From NCBI GenBank assembly GCA_017852615.1, contig JAFMKX010000055.1, forward strand, positions 1 to 5,929: a stretch of DNA of 5,929 nt. Direction: 5' to 3'. The notes below the pieces were generated by a model, which searched no databases, was not told the origin of the DNA, and saw nothing but the letters and a program-made list of their open reading frames with translations. The first letter of the stretch is position 1, and every line of letters begins with the position of its first letter. Shown here piece after piece: positions 1-5,639 of the stretch. This stretch comes from Pontimonas sp. (GTDB lineage Bacteria; Actinomycetota; Actinomycetes; Actinomycetales; Microbacteriaceae). The position numbers and the translations under genes are program-made.

Positions 1-41
1 GCAGAGGGCTGCATGCCAGAAAACAACCGGGGTGTGGTCAT
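1..41 (-). CDS. trpS: Tryptophanyl-tRNA synthetase, N-terminal 13 codons only (cut by window edge)
   Basis: Reading the minus strand from an ATG at 41-39 gives MTTPRLFSGMQPS followed by a partial Ala codon, and the frame stays open to the window edge. R-L-F-S-G-M-Q-P-S is the characteristic first strand and loop of bacterial TrpRS, a class I aminoacyl-tRNA synthetase that charges tRNA-Trp using ATP. In the family this stretch is followed directly by the HIGH-like ATP-binding motif, which here would lie just outside the window. The gene sits 19 bases downstream of xthA on the same strand, an order I recall from Microbacteriaceae. No Shine-Dalgarno (SD) sequence precedes the ATG, but a TANNNT hexamer lies 8 bases upstream, so it may also be made from its own leaderless transcript. 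The call rests on only 13 residues, but they are very distinctive. Confidence 0.85.
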   Translation of the reverse strand, partial: MTTPRLFSGMQPS

Positions 42-49
42 GGTTAGTT

Positions 50-55
50 AGCGTA
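50..55 (-). promoter_or_regulatory. Possible -10 element of a leaderless trpS promoter
   Basis: The minus-strand hexamer TACGCT fits the actinobacterial -10 pattern TANNNT. It ends 8 bases before the trpS ATG, which would put the transcription start at or next to the A of the start codon. No SD sequence lies in the 19-base xthA-trpS gap, which agrees with leaderless initiation. No convincing -35 was identified; that region would fall inside the end of xthA. A single short motif can occur by chance. Confidence 0.35.
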
Positions 56-60
56 TAGGA

Positions 61-888
61 CTAGATGTCATAGTCGGCGATGACCGGGGCGTGGTCAGAC
101 CATCTGGTGTCATAACTGGGTGCTCGGTCAATGCGGTAATCACGCAGGGAATCCGCCAGTTTTTTTGTGGCGAGCTGGTAATCGATACGCCAGCCCGTGT
201 CATTGTCGAAGGCCTTCCCACGCCAACTCCACCAGGAATAGGGGCCTTCCACCTCGCCGCTGTGAGCCCTGCCAATATCGATATAGCGTCCCTCTGCCCC
301 GGTGTTGTAAGAGGGGTCCTCCTCACCGCCAATCCACTGGTCAAAATAAGCGCGCTCTTCTGGCAAGAAACCCGAGTTCTTAAGATTGCCTTTCCAGTTG
401 CGAATATCGAGGCTTCGGTGGCCGACATTGAGATCCCCGACTACTAGGGCATACTCCGACTGGGTACCGATTTCTTGCATACGTCCTGACATGATGTCGA
501 GAAACTCATACTTGGCATCCTGTTTGGGGGTGCCAGCCTCCCCGGAGTGCACGTAGCAACTCACGATGGTGAGCGGATTTCCCTCGGGTGTCGTGATATC
601 CACTTCAATCCACCGGCCAGCGGTATCCACCGTGTCGGGACCTAACGTGGTGCGGATGGCGTCCTGGTGAGCGCGGGTTGCGATAGCCACACCAGCGCGC
701 CCTTTGGCGCTCGCTTCATCGTTGGCGACACTCCACTCGTCGCCGAGCAGAGCGACGAGGTCTTCACGCTCCGCTCTGACTTCCTGAAGGGCCAATACGT
801 CAACGCCTGACGCATCGAGCCAAGGCTGCATGCCTTTGCGAAATGCCGCACGAACGCCGTTGACGTTCACACTCGCAACGCGAATCAT
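61..888 (-). CDS. xthA: Exonuclease III-type AP endonuclease
   Basis: Encodes 275 residues, against 268 in E. coli exonuclease III. This family cuts DNA 5' to abasic sites and trims 3' blocking groups in base-excision repair, using a divalent metal, in the cytoplasm. All signature residues of the exonuclease-endonuclease-phosphatase fold are visible: N8 and N10 in NVNG, the metal ligand E36 in LQEVRA, Y112 in CYVHSG, D152 and N154 in GDLNVGH, D236 in WRIDYQ, and D265-H266 in the terminal SDHAPV. The start is secure because the first beta strand begins at residue 2, as in homologues. It lies 13 bases after sdhB, and that gap (CCACCCACCTCTG on the mRNA) is C-rich with no SD sequence. Translation therefore probably depends on reinitiation after sdhB or on an SD-independent route. 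It is probably co-transcribed with the sdh genes, with trpS next downstream. No key residue is missing. Confidence 0.95.
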   Translation of the reverse strand: MIRVASVNVNGVRAAFRKGMQPWLDASGVDVLALQEVRAEREDLVALLGDEWSVANDEASAKGRAGVAIATRAHQDAIRTTLGPDTVDTAGRWIEVDITTPEGNPLTIVSCYVHSGEAGTPKQDAKYEFLDIMSGRMQEIGTQSEYALVVGDLNVGHRSLDIRNWKGNLKNSGFLPEERAYFDQWIGGEEDPSYNTGAEGRYIDIGRAHSGEVEGPYSWWSWRGKAFDNDTGWRIDYQLATKKLADSLRDYRIDRAPSYDTRWSDHAPVIADYDI

Positions 889-901
889 CAGAGGTGGGTG
901 G

Positions 902-1654
902 TTAGGGGCGCCCGCGAAGCACAGCTTGCTTCACTTCGGCAATGGCTTTGGTTACTTCAATACCCCTAGGACACGCCTCAGTGCAGTTGAACGTGGTGCG
1001 GCAGCGCCACACACCTTCTTTGTCGTTGAGAATATCCAGGCGCACCTGCGAGCCTTCATCACGGGAGTCGAAGATGAAGCGGTGAGCATTCACAATCGCA
1101 GCCGGGCCAAAGTATTGACCATCAGTCCAAAAGACAGGGCAACTTGAGGTGCAGGCGGCACACAAGATGCACTTCGTGGTGTCGTCAAAGCGCGCGCGGT
1201 CTTCTGGGGATTGCAGGCGCTCCTTGTCTGGCTTCGACGAGGCGATCAGGAAGGGCTGAACCTGGCGATAGGACTCGAAGAAGGGTTCCATGTCGACAAT
1301 CAGATCTTTTTCCAAGGGCAGACCCTTGATCGCTTCGACATAGACAGGCTGAGAGATGTCTAAATCTTTAATCAGCGTTTTGCAGGCGAGACGGTTGCGT
1401 CCATTAATGCGCATGGCGTCCGACCCGCAAATCCCGTGAGCACAACTACGGCGGAAGCTGAGACTGCCATCGACTTCCCACTTGATTTTGTGCAGACCAT
1501 CCAGGACGCGATCGGTCGAGAACATCTCGACATCAAAATCTTGCCAATATGGTTCGGCATCGTTCTCCGGGTCGAAACGGCGAACGATAAAGGTCACGGT
1601 GAACGAGGTAACCTCGCCCGATTCAACGGGAGGCTGTGCTGTTTTGGTAGCCAT
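902..1654 (-). CDS. sdhB: Succinate dehydrogenase iron-sulfur subunit
   Basis: Encodes 250 residues (E. coli SdhB has 238). It carries electrons from the FAD of SdhA through three iron-sulfur clusters to the quinone site at the membrane anchors. [2Fe-2S] ligands are C71, C76, D79 and C91; the aspartate in the third position also occurs in E. coli SdhB and is not a defect. The C-terminal domain has C162, C165, C168 and C228 for [4Fe-4S], and C172, C218 and C224 for [3Fe-4S]. After C172-P173 the sequence runs VFWTDGQYFGPA. This keeps the first tryptophan (W176) of the E. coli WW pair but has T177 where E. coli has the quinone-contacting W164; I recall a similar non-Trp residue in other actinobacteria. 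The ATG overlaps the sdhA stop as TAATG and has a strong SD sequence inside the sdhA end, so the two subunits are probably translationally coupled. Confidence 0.97.
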   Translation of the reverse strand: MATKTAQPPVESGEVTSFTVTFIVRRFDPENDAEPYWQDFDVEMFSTDRVLDGLHKIKWEVDGSLSFRRSCAHGICGSDAMRINGRNRLACKTLIKDLDISQPVYVEAIKGLPLEKDLIVDMEPFFESYRQVQPFLIASSKPDKERLQSPEDRARFDDTTKCILCAACTSSCPVFWTDGQYFGPAAIVNAHRFIFDSRDEGSQVRLDILNDKEGVWRCRTTFNCTEACPRGIEVTKAIAEVKQAVLRGRP

Positions 1655-3486
1655 TAGTACTTCCTCTCCATTGGTGGGTAGTTCGTAATCACAACGGGCT
1701 TCCAGTCAATCGAGATGTGGTCCTCGACATTGGCCGACGTGGCGTCACCGGTGAGGTAGGCCATCGTGTGTTTCATGAAGTTTTCATCGTCGCGGTCCGG
1801 GAAGTCATCTCGCATGTGGCCGCCACGGCTCTCCTTCCGATTCATCGCAGAAGCAACGACAACTTCGGCGATGTCAAGCAAGAAGCCCAACTCGATAGCT
1901 TCGAGGAGGTCGGTGTTGAAGCGTTTTCCTCGGTCATGAATTCCGATGTTCTTATAACGCTCGCGCAAAGAGTGAATGGTGGCCGCAACACTCTTCAGAG
2001 AGGCATCTGTTCTAAATACCTGAGCGTTTCGATCCATTTCCTCTTGGAGTTCTTTACGCAACACAGACAGACGTTCGGTGCCCTTAGCTGTGCGAGCATC
2101 TTCGATCATCTCGCGAACCGCTTTAGCTGGGTCATCCGGAAGAGGAACAAACTCAGCAGAGTTTGCATATTCCACGGAGTACCGCCCAGCGCGCTTGCCA
2201 AAGACGTTGATATCGAGAAGTGAGTTAGTCCCCAGGCGATTGGAACCATGAACCGAAACACAGGCGCATTCCCCAGCGGCGTAGAGACCTTTGACCACGG
2301 TGTCGTTGTCCGAGAGGACTTCTGCCTTGACGTTGGTGGGAATGCCACCCATGGCGTAGTGGGCGGTAGGCATCACAGGAACGGGCTCGTGAACGGGATC
2401 TACTCCCAAATAGGTCCTGGCGAACTCTGTAATGTCGGGAAGCTTGGTTTCGAGAACTTCTGCTCCAAGGTGAGTGCAATCAAGGAACACGTAGTCTTTG
2501 TTGGGCCCACCACCCCGACCCTCTGCCACTTCTTGCACCATGTGACGAGCGATAATGTCTCGAGGCGCGAGGTCTTTAATAGTGGGTGCGTAGCGCTCCA
2601 TAAAACGCTCGCCTGAGGCGTTACGCAAAATCGCGCCTTCGCCTCGAGCCCCTTCAGTCAGAAGAATTCCTAGCCCCGCCAAACCAGTGGGATGGAATTG
2701 GAAGAATTCCATGTCTTCCAAAGGAATACCCTTGCGCCAAATGATTCCCACACCGTCTCCCGTGAGGGTGTGAGCATTGGATGTCGTCTTGTAAATCTTG
2801 CCAAACCCGCCGGTGGCGAAGACTACGGACTTCGCGTGGAAGACATGGATGTCTCCCGTCGCTAGTTCGTAAGCAACAACTCCTGCAGCGCGTTGAGGCT
2901 GCGCCTTCGCCTTTGTCTTTTTTGCATCGGGGTCATCGACCATGATCAAGTCCAAAACATAGAACTCGTTATAAAACTCGATACCCAATTTCACACAGTT
3001 TTGAAACAAGGTCTGCAGAATCATGTGACCAGTGCGGTCTGCTGCATAACAGGAGCGACGAACGGGAGCCTTACCGTGGTCCCTGGTGTGCCCACCGAAA
3101 CGACGTTGGTCAATTTTTCCATCGGGCGTGCGGTTGAAAGGCAGCCCCATGTTCTCTAGGTCGATGACGGCATCGATTGCTTCCTTAGCAAGAATTTCCG
3201 CCGCATCCTGGTCGACGAGATAATCGCCACCCTTGACCGTGTCAAACGTGTGCCATTCCCAGCTGTCCTCTTCAATGTTCGCAAGAGCTGCTGCCATGCC
3301 ACCCTGGGCTGCACCAGTGTGTGAGCGCGTGGGGTACAGCTTTGAAATAACGGCCGTCTTCGCGTGAGGGCCCGCTTCAATAGCGGCGCGCATACCTGCA
3401 CCTCCCGCTCCCACAATCACAACATCGAACTGGTGATGGTGGGTTGTGGTGGCGTGGTCGTGCTCAGGTGCGGTGGTGGGTGACAT
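1654..3486 (-). CDS. sdhA: Succinate dehydrogenase flavoprotein subunit
   Basis: Encodes 610 residues (E. coli SdhA has 588). It oxidises succinate to fumarate at a covalently bound FAD on the cytoplasmic face. The dinucleotide-binding loop GAGGAG is at 26-31. SHTGAAQGG follows, with H56 as the expected covalent FAD attachment residue. Active-site residues visible by comparison with E. coli are H265 in FHPTG, E278 in TEGARGEG, R309 in APRD (proton shuttle), H376 in HYAMGG and R417 in SNRLGTNS. The C-terminal helical domain ends in a typical ERKY tail. The N-terminus before the Rossmann strand is Thr/His-rich (H9, H11, H16-18). A Lys-rich segment at about 185-200 looks like a small loop insertion relative to the M. 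tuberculosis protein as I recall it. The gene starts 6 bases after sdhD with an SD sequence overlapping the sdhD stop. Its stop overlaps the sdhB ATG by one base. Confidence 0.97.
   Translation of the reverse strand: MSPTTAPEHDHATTTHHHQFDVVIVGAGGAGMRAAIEAGPHAKTAVISKLYPTRSHTGAAQGGMAAALANIEEDSWEWHTFDTVKGGDYLVDQDAAEILAKEAIDAVIDLENMGLPFNRTPDGKIDQRRFGGHTRDHGKAPVRRSCYAADRTGHMILQTLFQNCVKLGIEFYNEFYVLDLIMVDDPDAKKTKAKAQPQRAAGVVAYELATGDIHVFHAKSVVFATGGFGKIYKTTSNAHTLTGDGVGIIWRKGIPLEDMEFFQFHPTGLAGLGILLTEGARGEGAILRNASGERFMERYAPTIKDLAPRDIIARHMVQEVAEGRGGGPNKDYVFLDCTHLGAEVLETKLPDITEFARTYLGVDPVHEPVPVMPTAHYAMGGIPTNVKAEVLSDNDTVVKGLYAAGECACVSVHGSNRLGTNSLLDINVFGKRAGRYSVEYANSAEFVPLPDDPAKAVREMIEDARTAKGTERLSVLRKELQEEMDRNAQVFRTDASLKSVAATIHSLRERYKNIGIHDRGKRFNTDLLEAIELGFLLDIAEVVVASAMNRKESRGGHMRDDFPDRDDENFMKHTMAYLTGDATSANVEDHISIDWKPVVITNYPPMERKY
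1662..1669 (-). promoter_or_regulatory. Strong ribosome binding site of sdhB inside the sdhA 3' end
   Basis: GGAGAGGA on the minus strand lies 7 bases before the sdhB ATG and within the last codons of sdhA. It is one of the best SD matches in the window. It supports the TAATG overlap start and close to one-to-one synthesis of the two catalytic subunits. Confidence 0.8.
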
Positions 3487-3489
3487 ATT

Positions 3490-3495
3490 CTCCTA
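3490..3495 (-). promoter_or_regulatory. Ribosome binding site of sdhA overlapping the sdhD stop
   Basis: TAGGAG on the minus strand includes the sdhD stop codon TAG and ends only 3 bases before the sdhA ATG. The spacing is shorter than usual, but no better start exists before the FAD-binding strand. A ribosome terminating at sdhD would be placed directly on this site, which favours coupling. Confidence 0.6.
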
Positions 3496-3942
3496 CTTCA
3501 CTGACGCACAAAAAGAGGGCAGTAGCTCAGCTGGTGAACCAGCGGGGCATGGGTCGAAAGCATAAATAGTCAGGGTGCCCAACACCAGCAAGGCGATGGT
3601 CGAGAGCAACAAGGACGTGTGGAGGACCTTGCGCAGCGTCGCAGACGACGCGTAGTCATTCACAATGGTGCGCATCCCATTAGCGCCGTGGATGAGCGCA
3701 AGCCACAACATTGCGGTATCCCACACAACCCAGAAGGGATCTGTGAACTTGCCAGCGACGAAGGCAAAGTCGATTGCTTTGACTCCTTCGCCCACCATCA
3801 GGTTCACGAAGAGGTGCCCAAAGATGAGAACCACGAGGACGATGCCGGAGGCACGCATATAAATCCATCCCCATTTTTCCCAGTTGATGCCTTTAGCGCG
3901 TGGCCTGGAAGGGGAGCGAGGAGTTTCGATTGTGACAGTCAT
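3493..3942 (-). CDS. sdhD: Succinate dehydrogenase membrane anchor subunit SdhD
   Basis: Encodes 149 residues from the ATG at 3942-3940, which reads MTVTIETPRS. I prefer this start to the open-frame ATG at 3990 because the longer form would run 44 bases into sdhC; the chosen start leaves a 4-base gap and has GGGTGG about 7 bases upstream. The protein is a hydrophobic anchor with a charged N-terminus and three likely membrane helices at about 33-50, 70-94 and 107-129. Helix 2 carries H85, then D96-Y97 at exactly the spacing of H71 and D82-Y83 in E. coli SdhD, which are the haem ligand and quinone-site residues. H43 in helix 1 is another candidate ligand. With SdhC it holds SdhAB on the membrane and forms the quinone pocket. 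Subunit naming follows gene order and motif; overall similarity among anchors is low. Confidence 0.92.
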   Translation of the reverse strand: MTVTIETPRSPSRPRAKGINWEKWGWIYMRASGIVLVVLIFGHLFVNLMVGEGVKAIDFAFVAGKFTDPFWVVWDTAMLWLALIHGANGMRTIVNDYASSATLRKVLHTSLLLSTIALLVLGTLTIYAFDPCPAGSPAELLPSFCASVK

Positions 3943-3946
3943 GGCA

Positions 3947-4399
3947 TTACCACCCAAAAACGTGCATGAGATGACGGGGAGTGAAGGCAATCATGGTGGC
4001 AAGCCAGAGGCCTAGCACCACATAGAACAGAGCAACGTGGTGCTTGGTTCCAATATTCCAAAAGTCCACCAAGATAATACGAATTCCATTGAACGCATGG
4101 AACACAATGGCCCCGACCAGCGCGATTTCAGCGACACCCATGAACGGGGTCTGGTACGAGCCGATCACAATGTTGTAAGCCTCAGGGCTGACGCGTACAA
4201 GTGCAGTGTCCAGAATGTGCACGAGGAGAAAAAAGTAGATTGCTACGCCAGTAATGCGGTGTAAAACCCAGGACCACATTCCCTCGCGACCGCGATAAAG
4301 GGTTCCGCCTGGGATGATGCTTTTCCTGCGAGGTGCTGGGACTTCGAGCGTGATTGCGGGCGAAGTCGAAGACCCAGAGGTACTTGAAGAAATCGCCAC
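3947..4399 (-). CDS. sdhC: Succinate dehydrogenase cytochrome b556-type anchor subunit SdhC
   Basis: Encodes 150 residues and is first in the sdhCDAB operon. After a Ser/Thr-rich N-terminus of about 30 residues comes the family motif YRGREGMWSWVLHRITG at about 35-51, which leads into the quinone pocket. Three likely membrane helices lie at about 50-70, 88-110 and 120-140. H101 with D112, in HAFNGIRIILVDF, matches the position of E. coli SdhC haem ligand H84 and D95; H61 is a second candidate. The start is a GTG at 4399-4397 with AAAGGG 10 bases upstream. A nearby ATG at 4407-4405 is in another frame, and the next in-frame ATG falls inside the conserved motif (M41), so GTG is the best choice. 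The stop lies 4 bases before sdhD. Transcription probably starts in the divergent region shared with manC. Confidence 0.93.
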   Translation of the reverse strand: MAISSSTSGSSTSPAITLEVPAPRRKSIIPGGTLYRGREGMWSWVLHRITGVAIYFFLLVHILDTALVRVSPEAYNIVIGSYQTPFMGVAEIALVGAIVFHAFNGIRIILVDFWNIGTKHHVALFYVVLGLWLATMIAFTPRHLMHVFGW

Positions 4400-4409
4400 G
4401 AGACCATGA

Positions 4410-4415
4410 CCCTTT
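4410..4415 (-). promoter_or_regulatory. Ribosome binding site of sdhC deciding its GTG start
   Basis: AAAGGG on the minus strand lies 10 bases before the GTG at 4399. It is moderate in strength, and the spacing is slightly long. It would be only 2 bases from the out-of-frame ATG at 4407, too close to serve that codon, so it supports the GTG. Confidence 0.5.
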
Positions 4416-4438
4416 CGTATGAAGCTCTGTGTGTTTCT

Positions 4439-4444
4439 ATCTTA
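4439..4444 (-). promoter_or_regulatory. Candidate -10 element of the sdhCDAB promoter
   Basis: TAAGAT on the minus strand fits the TANNNT pattern and is close to TATAAT. A start about 7 bases downstream would give a leader of roughly 30 bases containing the AAAGGG site before the sdhC GTG. No good -35 match is present at 17-18 bases upstream. The call rests on the hexamer and its position. Confidence 0.35.
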
Positions 4445-4456
4445 GGGCGTGACCCG

Positions 4457-4470
4457 TGAGCGAATTCTCA
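4457..4470. promoter_or_regulatory. Short inverted repeat between divergent promoters, possible operator
   Basis: TGAG-cgaatt-CTCA forms perfect 4-base arms around a 6-base centre. It lies between the candidate -10 elements of sdhC and manC, where both -35 regions would be. That position would suit a regulator acting on one or both promoters, but arms this short arise often by chance, and I do not recognise a known binding site. Confidence 0.2.
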
Positions 4471-4479
4471 GGTTGGCAT

Positions 4480-4485
4480 TAGCCT
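4480..4485 (+). promoter_or_regulatory. Likely -10 element of a leaderless manC promoter
   Basis: TAGCCT matches TANNNT and ends 6 bases before the ATG at 4492, placing the transcription start on the A of ATG. A weak -35-like gTGAgc lies at 4456-4461 with an 18-base spacer. No SD sequence is present upstream of the ATG. This arrangement is the standard actinobacterial leaderless promoter and argues for ATG 4492 over GTG 4486. Confidence 0.5.
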
Positions 4486-4491
4486 GTGGGT

Positions 4492-5604
4492 ATGTCAGTT
4501 TCCATTCCGGCTCGATCACCCGGTGAGTTTTTTGCCGTCATCCCTGCTGGTGGTTCTGGCACTCGGTTGTGGCCTCTGTCTCGTTCGCAAGAACCCAAGT
4601 TCTTACTGGACCTGTTGGGCTCTGGGCAGTCGCTTCTCGTCGATACCGTCCAGCGGCTTGAACCCTTTTCGACAGTGGATCGAGTATTTGTCGTCACTGG
4701 TGGTAATCACCAAGACGCCGTGAGAAAGCAGGTTCCTAGCCTTCCTGGCCAAAACGTGCTGGTCGAACCCTCGCCGAAAAACTCTGCTGCCGCTGTGGGT
4801 TTAGCTGCCTTTGTACTGAACCACAGCAACCCAGATGCTGTTGTCGGTTTTTTTGCGGCTGACCACGTTGTTGCTGAGGAGAAAGCATTTCAGAAAGTTT
4901 TGGCCACAGCGATTGACGCGGCTAAAACAGGAAGCTTGGTCACGATCGGGATTGCTCCCACGGAACCCTCGAGTGCTTTCGGCTACATCAAGAAAGGCCC
5001 GGCGTTAGCGGACCATGACGACACCCATCGCGTCGAGGAATTCGTGGAAAAGCCTTCCTTCATTGACGCGCAGCGTTTTGTGGCTAGTGAAAACTATCTC
5101 TGGAATGCGGGCATTTTTGTGGGAACGGTCAGTGCTGTCGTTGCTGCCTTTCTAGAATTTTCCCCAGAGCTCGGTGAACCCTTGTCCTTGATTGCGCAGA
5201 AGCTCATCGCAGGCGAAGACTTTAGCCCCGAATGGGATGCACTTCCCGCAATCGCTTTCGACTATGCCGTGGCAGAACCTGCAGCAAAGCAAGGACGATT
5301 TTTGGTCGTTCCAGGTAGTTTTGGGTGGCGCGACGTCGGAGACTTTGCCTCTTTGGCTCAAGCTCAGAGCGCTAAGCAATCTTCAGATGTGATTGTGGTG
5401 GGAGATGCCGCCAAGGTGCACCCCCATGATTCAACAGGGATTGTGGTCGGGTCCTCTGGTCGAATCATTACCCTCCTTGGCGTTTCCGACATTGTTGTGG
5501 TGGACACTCCCGATGCGCTCCTTGTCACTACCAAGGAGCATGCGCAAGACGTCAAACAAATCGTGGATCACATGAAAGAACAAGGTCTCGACGACCTGTT
5601 GTAG
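4492..5604 (+). CDS. manC: Mannose-1-phosphate guanylyltransferase (GDP-mannose pyrophosphorylase)
   Basis: Encodes 370 residues from ATG 4492; a GTG at 4486 would add two. It makes GDP-mannose from GTP and mannose-1-phosphate, the mannosyl donor for glycans and glycolipids, in the cytoplasm. The nucleotidyltransferase signature is complete: AGGSGTRLWPLSR at 19-31, then EPK at 34-36 with the catalytic lysine; EPSPKNSAA at 92-100; metal-site ADH at 123-125; EKP at 186-188; WNAGIF at 204-209; FDYAVAE at 256-262; and WRDVGDF at 279-285. The length fits the short single-function form, without the phosphomannose isomerase domain of about 470-residue bifunctional enzymes. K96 stands where many relatives have arginine in the EPxxR loop. 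The gene is divergent from sdhC and its stop overlaps a possible GTG start of the next gene (TAGTG), so the two are probably co-transcribed. Confidence 0.93.
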   Translation: MSVSIPARSPGEFFAVIPAGGSGTRLWPLSRSQEPKFLLDLLGSGQSLLVDTVQRLEPFSTVDRVFVVTGGNHQDAVRKQVPSLPGQNVLVEPSPKNSAAAVGLAAFVLNHSNPDAVVGFFAADHVVAEEKAFQKVLATAIDAAKTGSLVTIGIAPTEPSSAFGYIKKGPALADHDDTHRVEEFVEKPSFIDAQRFVASENYLWNAGIFVGTVSAVVAAFLEFSPELGEPLSLIAQKLIAGEDFSPEWDALPAIAFDYAVAEPAAKQGRFLVVPGSFGWRDVGDFASLAQAQSAKQSSDVIVVGDAAKVHPHDSTGIVVGSSGRIITLLGVSDIVVVDTPDALLVTTKEHAQDVKQIVDHMKEQGLDDLL

Positions 5605-5626
5605 TGGCCGAGGCTTCTTCCACCGG

Positions 5627-5632
5627 TAACAT
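5627..5632 (+). promoter_or_regulatory. Possible -10 element of a leaderless promoter for the UXS-like gene
   Basis: TAACAT fits TANNNT and ends 7 bases before the ATG at 5640, the spacing expected if transcription starts at the ATG itself. No SD sequence precedes that ATG. No clear -35 is seen. If real, it would let this gene be expressed apart from manC and would favour the ATG over the upstream GTG. Confidence 0.35.
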
Positions 5633-5639
5633 CATTCGC

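Noticed and set aside
42..60. Transcription terminator between xthA and trpS
   Set aside because: The 19-base gap has no stem-loop and no T-run.
48..428. Minus-strand open frame of 126 codons overlapping the 3' part of xthA
   Set aside because: It is in another frame of the same strand as xthA, with low-complexity Thr/Pro/Ser content and no family resemblance; a frame shadow.
91..447. Plus-strand open frame of 118 codons opposite xthA
   Set aside because: It lies fully antisense to a clear exonuclease III gene with all catalytic residues, and its product resembles no family I know; no SD sequence or promoter was seen for it.
1370..1440. Missing third cysteine (Asp79) in the SdhB [2Fe-2S] motif as a defect
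   Set aside because: E. coli SdhB has an aspartate at the same position and is functional, so this is a known variant.
1717..2223. Plus-strand open frame of 168 codons opposite the sdhA 3' part
   Set aside because: It is the longest antisense frame, but it mirrors conserved sdhA codons and has no recognisable motif; it is best explained as a shadow of sdhA.
3943..3990. Longer sdhD form starting at 3990
   Set aside because: It would overlap sdhC by 44 bases and add MPSLPVISCTFLGGNA, which has no place in SdhD; the ATG at 3942 with GGGTGG upstream fits better.
4462..4467. GAATTC palindrome as an operator core
   Set aside because: It is a common six-base palindrome and its centre does not coincide with that of the flanking TGAG/CTCA arms, so it does not extend the inverted repeat.
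3943..4490. Additional small anchor gene like mycobacterial SdhF
   Set aside because: The gaps around sdhC and sdhD are too short and no extra hydrophobic small frame is present; if such a subunit exists it is encoded elsewhere.
4400..4491. Riboswitch or small RNA in the sdhC-manC intergenic region
   Set aside because: Only 92 bases are available, shared by two promoters; no conserved aptamer features or strong stem were seen.
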